A stretch of 64,000 nucleotides of DNA from positions 806,001 to 870,000 of the forward strand of contig JADJTI010000006.1 of the NCBI GenBank assembly GCA_016711265.1, in the 5' to 3' direction. Shown in pieces: positions 35,734 to 43,909 of this stretch (the first letter of the stretch is position 1; each line of letters begins with the position of its first letter). The position numbers were made by a program, and so were the translations under genes. The notes below the pieces were generated by a model, which saw only the letters and a list, made by a program, of their open reading frames with translations, ran no database searches and had not been told where the DNA came from. Source of the stretch: Austwickia sp. (lineage in GTDB: Bacteria > Actinomycetota > Actinomycetes > Actinomycetales > Dermatophilaceae).

Positions 35734-37419
35734 TCAGTGGCTGACCACCTGCGTGGAGGCGCCGGCGCCGGTCAGCGACCGAACTTCCATCTCGGCGTAC
35801 TTGGCCTCGTTGTACTCCTTGGAGAGCTTGGAGCCTACGAACCCGAGCAGGAACGCCAGCGGGATCGAGATGATGCCCGGGTTGGACAGCGGGAACCAGG
35901 CGAAGTTGATGCTCGGGTCGGTGATCATCGACGTCGGCTTCCCGGAGACGACCGGGGAGAAGATGATCAGGCCGAGGCTGGAGATCAGCCCGCCGTAAAT
36001 GCTCCACACGGCGCCCTGGGTGTTGAAGCCCCGCCAGAACAGCGAGTAGAGCAAGGTCGGCAGGTTCGCGCTGGCGGCCACGGCGAAGGCCAACGCCACC
36101 AGGAACGCGATGTTCTGGCCGTAGGCCAGGATCCCGCCGACGATGGCGATCACGCCGCCGCCCAGGGCCGCGAACCGCGCCACCTTGACCTCGTCCTCAG
36201 GGGTGGCGTTCCCGCGCTTGATGACCTCTTTGTAGATGTCGTGGGCGAAGGTCGCGCTGGCGGTGATCGTCAGGCCCGCGACCACCGCGAGGATGGTCGC
36301 GAAGGCGATGCCGGAGACCACGCCCAGTAGCACCGAGCCACCCAGTTCGAAGGCCAGCAGTGGGGCCGCCGAGTTCTCCTTACCGGGGGCGGCGTTGATC
36401 CGGTCCGGGCCCACCAGGGCGCCCGCGCCGAAGCCGACCACCAGGGTCAACAGGTAGAAGCCACCGATCAGCCAGATCGCCCATTCCACCGACTTGCGGG
36501 CTTGCTTGCTGGTGGGGACGGTGTAGAAGCGGATCAGCACGTGCGGCAGGCCAGCGGTACCCAGCACCAGAGCCATCGACAGCGAGATGAAGTCGATCTT
36601 GGCCAGGTCCGTCTTGCCGTACTTCAGGCCGGGGCTGAGCAGCCGGTCGGCGGTGGCCCGGGTGGCCTCTGAGCTGGAGTTCTTCGCGACATCGACCGCG
36701 CGGTCAAAGAGACCGTTGAGGTTGAACCCGAACTTGGCCAGCACCCAGACGGTCATCACCAGGGTCGCGGTGATCAACAGGACGGCCTTGATCATCTGCA
36801 CCCAGGTGGTCCCCTTCATGCCGCCGATCAGCACGTAGCCGATCATCACTGCACCGACAACCGCGATCACGACGTACTGGGCGATCTTGCTGTCGAGGCC
36901 GAGGAGCAGCGACACCAGGCCACCGGCGCCGGCCATCTGGGCCAGCAGGTAGAAGAAGATCACCGCGAGGGAGGAGGTGGCGGCGGCGATCCGGACCGGG
37001 CGCTGCCGGAGCCGGAAGGAGACCACGTCGGCCATGGTGAACCGGCCGGTGTTGCGCATCAGTTCGGCGACCAGCAGCAGCGCCACGAGCCAGGCCACCA
37101 GGAACCCGATCGAGTACAGGAAGCCGTCATACCCCTGCAGCGCGATGGCGCCGGCGATGCCCAGGAAGGACGCGGCGGACAGGTAGTCACCCGCGATGGC
37201 CAGGCCGTTCTGCCGCCCTGAGAAGGCCGCGCCGCCGGTGTAGTACTCGGCCGCGGTCTTCTTGCCCGAGGCCACCTTGATCACGATCCCGAGGGTGACC
37301 ACGACGAAACCGGCGAAGACGGCGATGTTCAGGGCGGGGCTGCCGACCTTTTCGGCCGCGGGCAGCACCCCGGGAAAAGCGCTGGGTACGCCGGCCACGC
37401 CGGCCAGGAAGGCGCTCAT
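35734..37419 (-). CDS. actP: Cation/acetate symporter, ActP type
   Basis: 561 residues, a sodium:solute symporter-family protein with about 13 membrane segments. Seen: EYYTGGAAFSGRQNGLAIAGDYLSAASFLG, the SSS core near the start, then IAVVGAVMIGYVLIGGMKGTTWVQM and LGTAGLPHVLIRFYTVP. The start overlaps the stop of the DUF485 gene by 4 nt, the same partnership as yjcH-actP of E. coli. It imports acetate and similar short monocarboxylates. With acs downstream it forms an acetate uptake and activation route. Confidence 0.92.
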   Translation of the reverse strand: MSAFLAGVAGVPSAFPGVLPAAEKVGSPALNIAVFAGFVVVTLGIVIKVASGKKTAAEYYTGGAAFSGRQNGLAIAGDYLSAASFLGIAGAIALQGYDGFLYSIGFLVAWLVALLLVAELMRNTGRFTMADVVSFRLRQRPVRIAAATSSLAVIFFYLLAQMAGAGGLVSLLLGLDSKIAQYVVIAVVGAVMIGYVLIGGMKGTTWVQMIKAVLLITATLVMTVWVLAKFGFNLNGLFDRAVDVAKNSSSEATRATADRLLSPGLKYGKTDLAKIDFISLSMALVLGTAGLPHVLIRFYTVPTSKQARKSVEWAIWLIGGFYLLTLVVGFGAGALVGPDRINAAPGKENSAAPLLAFELGGSVLLGVVSGIAFATILAVVAGLTITASATFAHDIYKEVIKRGNATPEDEVKVARFAALGGGVIAIVGGILAYGQNIAFLVALAFAVAASANLPTLLYSLFWRGFNTQGAVWSIYGGLISSLGLIIFSPVVSGKPTSMITDPSINFAWFPLSNPGIISIPLAFLLGFVGSKLSKEYNEAKYAEMEVRSLTGAGASTQVVSH

Positions 37420-37784
37420 CGAAGGTCTCCGCTCGAGCTCAGGGCGCCGGACTCCATGTCGTGGCGGATCTTGTCGGCGCGCGGGTCGAACTCACGGTCG
37501 GCCCACCGCACGTACACGATGGTGATCGCGAACGTCGTGACGAACTGGAGCAAACCGAACACCAAGGCGACGTTGATGTTGCCGATGATCGGGGTGTTCA
37601 TGAGCCCCGGCGCATAGGCGGCCAGCAGGACGTAGAGGAAATACCACGCCAGGAAGAACGCTGTGGCGGGGAAGACGAAGGCACGGAATCGGCGGCGCAG
37701 CTCGACGAATTCCGGAGCGCGCTGAACGGCTAAATACGCATCGCGATTCTGGCGATCCGCGTCTGCCATGGGAACGTTCGACAC
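37416..37784 (-). CDS. DUF485 small membrane partner of ActP
   Basis: 122 residues from GTG 37784, chosen because GGAGG lies 8 nt upstream; ATG 37769 and ATG 37808 in the same frame are alternatives. Two membrane helices (FPATAFFLAWYFLYVLLAAY and NVALVFGLLQFVTTFAITIVY) separated by a loop, as in the YjcH/DUF485 family encoded just before ActP-type symporters. The polar ends face the cytoplasm. Its role is probably assembly or modulation of the symporter; direct function is unknown. Confidence 0.87.
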   Translation of the reverse strand: MSNVPMADADRQNRDAYLAVQRAPEFVELRRRFRAFVFPATAFFLAWYFLYVLLAAYAPGLMNTPIIGNINVALVFGLLQFVTTFAITIVYVRWADREFDPRADKIRHDMESGALSSSGDLR

Positions 37785-37999
37785 TGGGGCAACCTCCGAT
37801 GGGGTCATTCGGCGCCTGATCCCGCGGCGCGTAAGCGTCGGGTCTCGGGTCGATCGGGTGGGTGTGCGGGGCCACGCAGTGGCCGGGCGGTTCGTGGGCT
37901 GGAGTGCATGACCTGCAGGTATGGGCGGGTCAGCGCCCGGTGTCGTGGACATCGCGGGAGTCGAGATCGCGAGTTCGCGTGCGATCGTGCTGCTCCGCG

Positions 38000-38034
38000 T
38001 GACGTCCACGTGAGATCCACGTGAGATCCACGTG
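38000..38034 (-). promoter_or_regulatory. Three CACGTG sites at exact 11-bp spacing upstream of actP
   Basis: CACGTG occurs at 38007, 38018 and 38029, carried by an 11-bp repeat TGAGATCCACG (two perfect copies and one variant). Spacing of one helical turn puts all three on the same face of the DNA. They lie about 220 bp upstream of the DUF485 start and are good candidates for a multi-site operator. Confidence 0.6.
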
Positions 38035-38059
38035 GCAATAGCCAAGCCACATGTAGTTC

Positions 38060-38073
38060 GTGACGGGGATCAC
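38060..38073. promoter_or_regulatory. CRP-like palindrome upstream of actP
   Basis: GTGA-CGGGGA-TCAC is a perfect core match to GTGA-N6-TCAC, flanked by C and T rather than the consensus T and A. It is 26 bp from the phased CACGTG sites. CRP control of acetate uptake is common in other bacteria; here it is inferred. Confidence 0.45.
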
Positions 38074-38225
38074 TCTCTAATGCCTCCCGGTGTGATGCCA
38101 GCGCGACGCGGCTAACGGTGAGCGGTTGCGCCCGCCGGGGGGTGATGCTGCGGTCAGCGGTCGGTCAACCACGATTAAAGGGAGGTATCGGATGACCGAG
38201 CTGGACGATCGGCGTACTTCTGCGA

Positions 38226-39785
38226 TCAGGATTCGACGTCAAGCCGTGCCGCTTCCGGGGTGTGCAGGCGCACCATCGTGCGAAGGGTTCCTCGAGGAAT
38301 TCGCTCCGGTGTCGACAGCGACACAACGATGCTGGTCAGGAAAGCCGCGGGGACACTCCACGCGGCGGGCTGGGCGAGCAGTACGCCGGGCCAGCCCGGC
38401 GGGTGGTACCCGGACAAGGCCGCGACGACGGCGGTGAGGGACAGCACCCCACCCACCACGAGTCCGGCCGCGGCGCCGGTGACCGACAGCCGGCGCCACC
38501 AGACCCCCAGGACCAGGAGCGGGCAAAACGTCGAGGCAGCGACCGTGAAGGCCAGCCCGACGGTGGCCGCCAGCCCAAGATTGCCGACCACGGCCAGGAG
38601 CAGGAGGGGAACCACCATCGCCAGCCCGGTGGAGAGCCGGAAACTCTGGATGGAGTTGCTGTCCCCGCCGGTCCAGCGCATCAGGCGGGGACGCAGGATG
38701 TCCTGGTCGAGGACGCCCGCCAGCGCCACGGCCAGGCCCGAGGCGGTCGACAGGAACGCCGCGAAGGCCCCGGCGGACAGCAGCCCGGTCATGGCATCGC
38801 CGAGCATCCCCGGGGTGACCATGCTCGGCAGGAGCAGGACGATGGAGTCCGCGGGGACCTGTGCCGGCTCGGCGATCAGGGATCGCCCGAGGATCCCGTA
38901 CAGCGGGGGGAACACGTAGAACATCGAGATCAGGGCGATGACCCCGATCGTGGTACGCCGGGCTGCCCGCCCGTCGGGATTGGTGTAGTACCGCACCACG
39001 ACGTGCGGCAGACCCATGGTGCCCAGGCAGAGGCCGAGCAGAGTCGCATACGAGGTGTAGGCCCGCTGCGCCGGGGTGTCCGCGGCGTTGGCGCTGCCGA
39101 CCAGCCAGGCTTCCGGAGGTACTGTCGGCATCGGCGACGCGTTGCGCCACCACCACCAGGCCAGCACGAACACCGGGATGGCGATGGCCGCCAGCTTGAA
39201 CCAGTACTGAAAGGCCTGAACCAGCGTGATCGAACGCATCCCGCCGGCCAACACGTTCCCGGTCACGATGGTCGCCACGATCACGCTGCCCAGCCAATTC
39301 GGCGCCCCGGTAACCGTGTTCAGCGCCAGCCCGGCGCCCTTGAGCAGCGGAATGAGGTAGAGCCACCCGATGATAACGACGAGCACGGAGCTCATGATCC
39401 GCACCGTCCGGCTCTCCAGCCGGGCTTCGGCGAAGTCCGGCAGGGTGTATGCCCCCGATCGCCGCAGCGGCGCCGCGACCAGCACCAGCAGCACGAGGTA
39501 GCCGAGGGTGTAGCCGACGGGGAACCAGAGCATGTCCAGACCCATGGTGAAGACGAGGCCCGCGACCCCCAGGAACGAGGCGGCGGACAGGTACTCCCCG
39601 CCGAGGGCCGAGGCGTTCCACCACGGGGTCACCGAGCGGCTGGCCACGTAGAAATCCGAGGTGGTGCGCGACAGCCGCAGTCCGTACGCGCCGGTGACGG
39701 CCGTCAGCACGCAGATCAGCGTGATGGCGGGAATGGTCCAGTTCGGGTTGGGGCTGGTCACCGCCCAGGGGACAGGGCCGATCAC
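38226..39785 (-). CDS. Sodium:solute symporter family protein, monocarboxylate/acetate type
   Basis: 519 residues from a GTG at 39785; about 13 membrane segments. It is a paralogue of the neighbouring ActP: SDFYVASRSVTPWWNASALGGEYLSAASFLG, GLPHVVVRYYTNPDGRAARR. It follows the small two-helix protein and the LytTR/LytS system on the same strand. In other bacteria LytS/LytTR pairs of this kind control transporters for pyruvate or related acids, so a monocarboxylate substrate is likely. That is inference from family and context. Confidence 0.88.
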   Translation of the reverse strand: MIGPVPWAVTSPNPNWTIPAITLICVLTAVTGAYGLRLSRTTSDFYVASRSVTPWWNASALGGEYLSAASFLGVAGLVFTMGLDMLWFPVGYTLGYLVLLVLVAAPLRRSGAYTLPDFAEARLESRTVRIMSSVLVVIIGWLYLIPLLKGAGLALNTVTGAPNWLGSVIVATIVTGNVLAGGMRSITLVQAFQYWFKLAAIAIPVFVLAWWWWRNASPMPTVPPEAWLVGSANAADTPAQRAYTSYATLLGLCLGTMGLPHVVVRYYTNPDGRAARRTTIGVIALISMFYVFPPLYGILGRSLIAEPAQVPADSIVLLLPSMVTPGMLGDAMTGLLSAGAFAAFLSTASGLAVALAGVLDQDILRPRLMRWTGGDSNSIQSFRLSTGLAMVVPLLLLAVVGNLGLAATVGLAFTVAASTFCPLLVLGVWWRRLSVTGAAAGLVVGGVLSLTAVVAALSGYHPPGWPGVLLAQPAAWSVPAAFLTSIVVSLSTPERIPRGTLRTMVRLHTPEAARLDVES

Positions 39786-39828
39786 GGCCGCCTCGGGTGG
39801 GCGTGGCGGGTTGGGTCGGCCGGGGGGG

Positions 39829-40230
39829 TCACGGTTTGTGGACGAGCTCGGTGAAGTCGCGTTCCACGCGTTCTGCGGCCCGGACGTAGGTCCTGGCCAG
39901 GAAGAACGCGAACGGGTAGATCAGGCCCAACAGGATGAACCAGGGCAGTGGCACCGGGCCCACCGTCAGGCGATGCAGCATCGGCGCCAGGATGAACAGC
40001 GCCGGGAGCGCGCCCACGACCAGCGTGAGGCCGCCCAGGACCGCCAGCGAAAGCCGAAGCTGGGCGCGGACCAGCGAGTCGACGTACACCTCGCCGAGCC
40101 CCGTTTCCTCCTCGATCTCCGCGCGCGGGGTCCGTCCCGGTCCACGTGGGCGTGCCGTGCGACGCGGGGAGGTGACCCGGACGCGCTTAGGCGTCGACGA
40201 ATCCCCGAAGGCCCGCCCCAGAGAACTCAC
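39829..40230 (-). CDS. Small two-helix membrane protein, likely symporter partner
   Basis: 133 residues. A basic, polar N-terminus of about 55 residues, then two membrane helices (LAVLGGLTLVVGALPALFIL and PWFILLGLIYPFAFFLA) and a short charged tail. The start overlaps the LytTR gene by 4 nt and the symporter follows 43 bp later. The layout mirrors DUF485-actP, so it is probably the equivalent small subunit for the second symporter, although the sequence is not a clear DUF485 match. Confidence 0.75.
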   Translation of the reverse strand: MSSLGRAFGDSSTPKRVRVTSPRRTARPRGPGRTPRAEIEEETGLGEVYVDSLVRAQLRLSLAVLGGLTLVVGALPALFILAPMLHRLTVGPVPLPWFILLGLIYPFAFFLARTYVRAAERVERDFTELVHKP

Positions 40231-41009
40231 GTGCGCGCCTGCCCAGGCAGTCGGAGCAGGCGTTCGCGCAGCTCCCGGGTGTGGCGCCGGCTGACTTGGA
40301 GCTCGATGTCGCTCAGGACGACCACGCAGCGGCCTCGGTCGGTGCGGACCTGGGTCACCGCCGGCAGGGACACCAGCGTGCTGCGATGGATCCGAGCAAA
40401 CCCGGCGGACGCCCAGCGCTCCTCCAGGGTCGTCAGGGAGACCCGGATGAGGTGGGAGGCCGAGCGGGTGTGCAGCCGGGCGTAATCGCCCTGGGCCTGG
40501 ACGTAGATGATGTCGGAGCGCTGGACGAAGGAGGTCACGCCGCCGAGTTCGACCGGGATGGTCTCGTCCTCGGGCTGGGCCTGCAGGGGGGCCGAGGGCG
40601 GCGCCGCCGAAATCACCCTGGCCTGGACGACCTTGCGAACGGCCTCGGCCAGCCGGGCCGCTCGGACGGGTTTGACCACGTAGTCGGTCGCGGACACCTC
40701 GAACGCGTCCACTGCATGCGCCTCGTACGCCGTCACGAACACGATCTGTGGACGGTCGGCGAACCGGCTCAGGACCCGAGCCAACTCCATGCCGTCGAAG
40801 CCGGGCATTTTGATGTCGCAGAACACCACGTCGGCAGGTGCCAGATCGAGTGCCCGGAGGGCGTCTGCGCCGCTGGACGCGGTGCGCACCTCGGCCACCC
40901 GATCGTCCTGCTCCAGCAGCCAGGCCAATTCGGTCAAGGCCGGCTGCTCGTCGTCGACCACCAGCACCCGGAGTCCGGGCCCTGAGCCGACGGCAAGGGC
41001 ATTCACCAT
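40227..41009 (-). CDS. LytTR-family response regulator
   Basis: 260 residues. Receiver domain with acidic pocket VVDDEQ, phospho-acceptor Asp65 (FCDIKMPG), TAYEAHAVDAFEVSATDYVVKPV; then a LytTR DNA-binding domain (SFVQRSDIIYVQAQGDYARL, GFARIHRSTLVSLPAV). LytTR proteins bind pairs of short direct repeats. It lies 82 bp downstream of the kinase and upstream of the symporter pair. TAGGCT stands 6 nt before the start codon, so it may also be made from its own leaderless transcript. Confidence 0.92.
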   Translation of the reverse strand: MVNALAVGSGPGLRVLVVDDEQPALTELAWLLEQDDRVAEVRTASSGADALRALDLAPADVVFCDIKMPGFDGMELARVLSRFADRPQIVFVTAYEAHAVDAFEVSATDYVVKPVRAARLAEAVRKVVQARVISAAPPSAPLQAQPEDETIPVELGGVTSFVQRSDIIYVQAQGDYARLHTRSASHLIRVSLTTLEERWASAGFARIHRSTLVSLPAVTQVRTDRGRCVVVLSDIELQVSRRHTRELRERLLRLPGQART

Positions 41010-41015
41010 ACGCAG

Positions 41016-41021
41016 AGCCTA
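41016..41021 (-). promoter_or_regulatory. Leaderless-type -10 element of the LytTR regulator gene
   Basis: TAGGCT on the minus strand ends 6 nt before the ATG at 41009, in the 82-bp gap after the kinase gene. Confidence 0.5.
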
Positions 41022-41091
41022 GGCCAACGCGCGCCCAGCGGTCGGGTTCTGGCGATCAGTGGTCCGGAACCGCTCTCAACGGGGTCCACGC

Positions 41092-42348
41092 TCACGGCTT
41101 GTGCAGCGACGGCGAGTACTTGGGCACCCGGAAGCTGATCTTCATGCCCGCTCCCAAGGCCGTCTCCACCACCAGGCCGTAGTCGTCGCCATAGGTCTGG
41201 CGGAGCCGGGCATCGACGTTGCCGAGGCCGACATGGTCACCGCCCGGCTGGCCGCTCAGCAGTGCCCGCATCGTTTCGGGGGCGGCGCCGACGCCATCGT
41301 CCTCGATGGTGATCTCCGCATCGGCCCCCAGGTCCTGAGCGCTGATGCTGATCCGGCCGATGCCTGCCTTAGCTTCGATCCCGTGCTGTACGGCGTTCTC
41401 CACCAGCGGTTGGATCGTCAGCGACGGCACCGAGACGGGCAGCACCTCGGGAGCCACCAGGAGGGAGACCTGGAGCCGATCGCCGAAGCGAGCCTGTTCC
41501 AGCATCAAGTAGCGCTCGACGTTGGTCAGCTCCTCCGACAGCGAGGCGAAGGGACCGCTGCGGCGCAGTGAATACCGGGTGAAGTCGGCGAACTCCAGGA
41601 TCAGCTCCCGGGCCCGGGCGGGATCGGTGCGCACGAACGAGGCGATGGCCGCGAGCGAGTTGTAGATGAAGTGGGGGCTGATCTGGGCGCGCAACGCCCG
41701 CAACTCCGCCTCGACCACCCGGCTGCGCGCCGCCGACAGCTCAGTCAGGTCCAGCTGGGTGGCCACCCACTCCGCGACCGCCTCGGTCGCGCGGGTCAGA
41801 TCCGCCGTGACATGGGTGTGATACGAACCGATGACCGCGACGACCCGGTCGTCGCTGATCACGGGAGCAAGAATCGCCTTCCGGACCGCGCAGTCGAGAT
41901 CGGTGCAGGCCAACTGGGCGCCGTCGATGCGCACCGTTTGGCCGGCCGACAGCACCTGGGCCGCGTGCGCCTCCACCTGGACTCTGTGGTGATCAGCATG
42001 CCCCTCCCACGCCAGCAGACCCTCCGGGTCGGCGAAGGCAACTGCGGTCACCCCCAGCAACGGGCGCAGGTCGCGGGCCGCCCGGCCCGCCGCCTTGGGT
42101 GTCAGCCCGTCACGCAGGTGACGCGCGGCCTCGGTCGCGGCATGCAGCGTGCGGTACGTCGCGGCGCTCTCGGGAGAGCTGAGACGTCCCCGGCGGCGGA
42201 TCAGCGCGGTGGAGGTGACCGCGAAGACCACGACCAGCGCGAGCACGGTGCCGATGACCGCCCATCCGGGGGCCATGGACGGCTCGATCGAAGCCCTTGG
42301 CGGGGTCAGCCACGCCGTCGGGGCCTTGAGCACGTCCACGAACACCAC
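41092..42348 (-). CDS. LytS/YehU-type sensor histidine kinase with GAF domain
   Basis: 418 residues from a GTG at 42348. One N-terminal membrane helix (about 28-48), a GAF-like sensory region in which Cys residues occur in QLACTDLDCAV, then the HisKA_4-type dimerisation motif LRAQISPHFIYNSLAAI with His226 and an ATPase domain with PLVENAVQHGIEAK and DDGVGAAP. It phosphorylates the adjacent LytTR regulator. It is not a multi-pass LytS; the signal may be intracellular. TAGAGT stands 6 nt before the start. Confidence 0.9.
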   Translation of the reverse strand: MVFVDVLKAPTAWLTPPRASIEPSMAPGWAVIGTVLALVVVFAVTSTALIRRRGRLSSPESAATYRTLHAATEAARHLRDGLTPKAAGRAARDLRPLLGVTAVAFADPEGLLAWEGHADHHRVQVEAHAAQVLSAGQTVRIDGAQLACTDLDCAVRKAILAPVISDDRVVAVIGSYHTHVTADLTRATEAVAEWVATQLDLTELSAARSRVVEAELRALRAQISPHFIYNSLAAIASFVRTDPARARELILEFADFTRYSLRRSGPFASLSEELTNVERYLMLEQARFGDRLQVSLLVAPEVLPVSVPSLTIQPLVENAVQHGIEAKAGIGRISISAQDLGADAEITIEDDGVGAAPETMRALLSGQPGGDHVGLGNVDARLRQTYGDDYGLVVETALGAGMKISFRVPKYSPSLHKP

Positions 42349-42354
42349 GCATGA

Positions 42355-42364
42355 ACTCTAGGCT
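42355..42364. promoter_or_regulatory. Overlapping divergent leaderless -10 elements for LytS kinase and Fic-like gene
   Basis: Minus strand: TAGAGT (42360-42355), 6 nt before GTG 42348. Plus strand: TAGGCT (42359-42364), 6 nt before GTG 42371. The two hexamers share two bases and the starts are only 22 bp apart, so RNA polymerase cannot occupy both at once. Confidence 0.6.
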
Positions 42365-42370
42365 GCGGGT

Positions 42371-43207
42371 GTGACAACCCTTGCCGAGTCCATCGCGACC
42401 ATCTCTTCGTGGCCCGAGGTGGCCGAGGCCATGGATGAAGCCCGCGAGGCGTGTACCCAGCTGCGGTGGCATCAGGCCTTGCGCCGCCGCATCCCCGAGG
42501 CGGCCGCCGAGTCACGGGTGCGCGGCGCCGCCGCCAGCGCGGAATTGGACGGGGCGCCGTACTCCATCGATCGGGTTCGCGACCTGATGCGCGGCGCGAC
42601 GCCCTGGCCGCAGCACCTGGACCCGGTCGATGCCACCGTCCGCGCCGCCGTTCACGTCACGGCCGAAACCGAGCACGCGTCTCGGCTCCTGGCGGTCCCG
42701 GGCCAGGTGTTGGCGCGGTTGCACGTGGCCGCCGCCACCGGGCTGCTGCCGGATGACCTGGTGGGGCGGCCTCGCCTGGATGGCGAGGGATGTGCCGAGT
42801 TCGGCGAGATCGGTCCGGCGCCGCAGGGCGCCGAGCTCGCCGCTCGGCTCCGGACGGTCGCCGAGCTGCTGGCCCTGGCGGATGCGCCGGCGCTGGTGGT
42901 CGGCGCGCTGGTGCACGCCGAAATCGCCTGCCTGCGACCGTTCGGGCGGGGCAACGGCCTGGTCGCCCGCGCCGTGGAGCGGGCGGTGGTCATCGGCCGA
43001 GGGCTGGACCCGACCGGGGCCAGCGTTCCCGAGGTGGGTCACCTGAACGCGGGGATCACCGCGTACGTCGGCGCGCTCACCGGATATGCGCAGGGGTCAC
43101 GGGCGGGTCTGACGCTCTGGTTGAGGCAATCCGCGAAGGCCATCGTGGCGGGGGCGCAGGAAGGGCACCGGATCGCTGACGCGGTCCTGGTGGGCCGCCT
43201 GACCTGA
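42371..43207 (+). CDS. Fic/DOC-like protein with degenerate catalytic motif
   Basis: 278 residues from GTG 42371. The N-terminal part contains AASAELDGAPYSI, resembling the Fic_N inhibitory-helix region; the core has CLRPFGRGNGLVARA where active Fic proteins have HxFxxGNGRxxR. The catalytic His is replaced by Arg and the motif's first Arg by Leu, while the GNG anion hole is kept. AMP transfer by the usual mechanism is therefore doubtful. It may bind nucleotide or act as a regulator. It is divergent from the LytS kinase; function unknown. Confidence 0.75.
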   Translation: MTTLAESIATISSWPEVAEAMDEAREACTQLRWHQALRRRIPEAAAESRVRGAAASAELDGAPYSIDRVRDLMRGATPWPQHLDPVDATVRAAVHVTAETEHASRLLAVPGQVLARLHVAAATGLLPDDLVGRPRLDGEGCAEFGEIGPAPQGAELAARLRTVAELLALADAPALVVGALVHAEIACLRPFGRGNGLVARAVERAVVIGRGLDPTGASVPEVGHLNAGITAYVGALTGYAQGSRAGLTLWLRQSAKAIVAGAQEGHRIADAVLVGRLT

Positions 43208-43224
43208 CGCGCGCATCACCACGA

Positions 43225-43497
43225 TGACAGTACCGCGCTATGACCGGTCAGACGCTGGTGGGGCGAGGCCGGGTCTTCCGTTCTCGGTCGCAGGGGAGTA
43301 CACATAGAGGCAAGACGACGGAACATTCCGTCGCCGGTCGCGGTCTTCTCGGGCACCCACTCGCGGGCAGTCCACTGGTGGACCGGTCCCGGCGGGCTTG
43401 CCCCGCTCGGACGGCTTCGACGCGCGCTTGGTAACCCGAGCGGGTCGCGACCACGAGGGCACCTCCGCGAATTCTGGTGGGGGTGCCCTCGGTTTTT
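43225..43497 (+). ncRNA. Candidate structured noncoding RNA ending in an intrinsic terminator
   Basis: No convincing protein gene fits here, yet the segment ends in a strong terminator and can fold: a 7-bp hairpin CGACGGA/TCCGTCG (43316-43333), a GTCCAC/GTGGAC hairpin (43370-43383) and a 9-bp helix CCCGCTCGG/CCGAGCGGG (43402-43410 with 43436-43444). The 5' end is a guess. A 64-residue frame at 43240-43434 lies inside. M. tuberculosis encodes the RNAP-binding RNA Ms1/MTS2823 in the same neighbourhood (near ssd), but on the other strand relative to ssd, so identity is not claimed. Confidence 0.4.
43455..43497 (+). terminator. Intrinsic terminator with T5 tract
   Basis: GAGGGCACC(TCC) at 43455-43466 pairs with GGGGGTGCCCTC at 43479-43490, then GGTTTTT. 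The T-run is only on the plus strand, so it ends a plus-strand transcript, either the candidate RNA or read-through from the Fic-like gene. Confidence 0.88.
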
Positions 43498-43633
43498 CTC
43501 CGACGTGGGCCTCCAGAACGGGACATGACTGACGGGCTGGCTCGGTGATGACTGGCGCGAAGCATCGGTCTGTGTCGTTGGCCCGGCCCATCCACCTCGG
43601 CCAGGCGTGCGAAAAGGCCGGCGGTCCGATGGC

Positions 43634-43649
43634 TGTGACGAACATCACA
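43634..43649. promoter_or_regulatory. Perfect CRP-type palindrome TGTGA-N6-TCACA
   Basis: All ten consensus bases match: TGTGA-CGAACA-TCACA. It lies alone between the terminator at 43497 and the 6C RNA start near 43910, far from any protein start. It may control an unrecognised transcript in this gap or act at a distance on the 6C/ssd-tad region. Confidence 0.6.
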
Positions 43650-43909
43650 TCCATCTCGGTTGGCGACGCGATGGCGGCAGTCGGCGCGGGGCGGAGTTCC
43701 GGCGATGCCGCCGAACCCGAGACGGCGCTCGCTACCCGACGCGTTGAGCAGGGCCGACGGAGCCGAGCCCGGGCCTCCTTCGCTGCCCCCACAATGGCCA
43801 ACGAGGCTGTGTCGCAGTGCGGTCCGGGGGCGGGCGGGCCCTCCACGGCAAGAATACGAGAAAACAGCCACAGGGGGTTTGCTAAACGGTCGTCCAGTAT
43901 GAAGAATGG

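Larger units (their letters stand above)
37785..38225. other. 441-bp region between the two symporter units
   Basis: This is the presumed control region of the DUF485-actP operon. It contains three phased CACGTG hexamers, a CRP-type half-match palindrome and, at 38164-38180, the 17-bp sequence shared with the ArsR-like promoter. A plus-strand ATG at 38191 with GGGAGG upstream opens a frame antisense to the symporter, but its composition does not look coding. Confidence 0.6.

Noticed and set aside
38191..38437. Plus-strand frame starting at an ATG with GGGAGG upstream
   Set aside because: It runs antisense through the 3' end of the symporter gene and its translation is Arg/Pro-rich, like other shadow frames.
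43240..43434. 64-residue plus-strand frame rich in Arg, Gly and Ser
   Set aside because: No SD or leaderless -10 at proper spacing. The segment forms RNA helices and ends before a terminator, so it is treated as part of a possible noncoding RNA; coding potential remains open.
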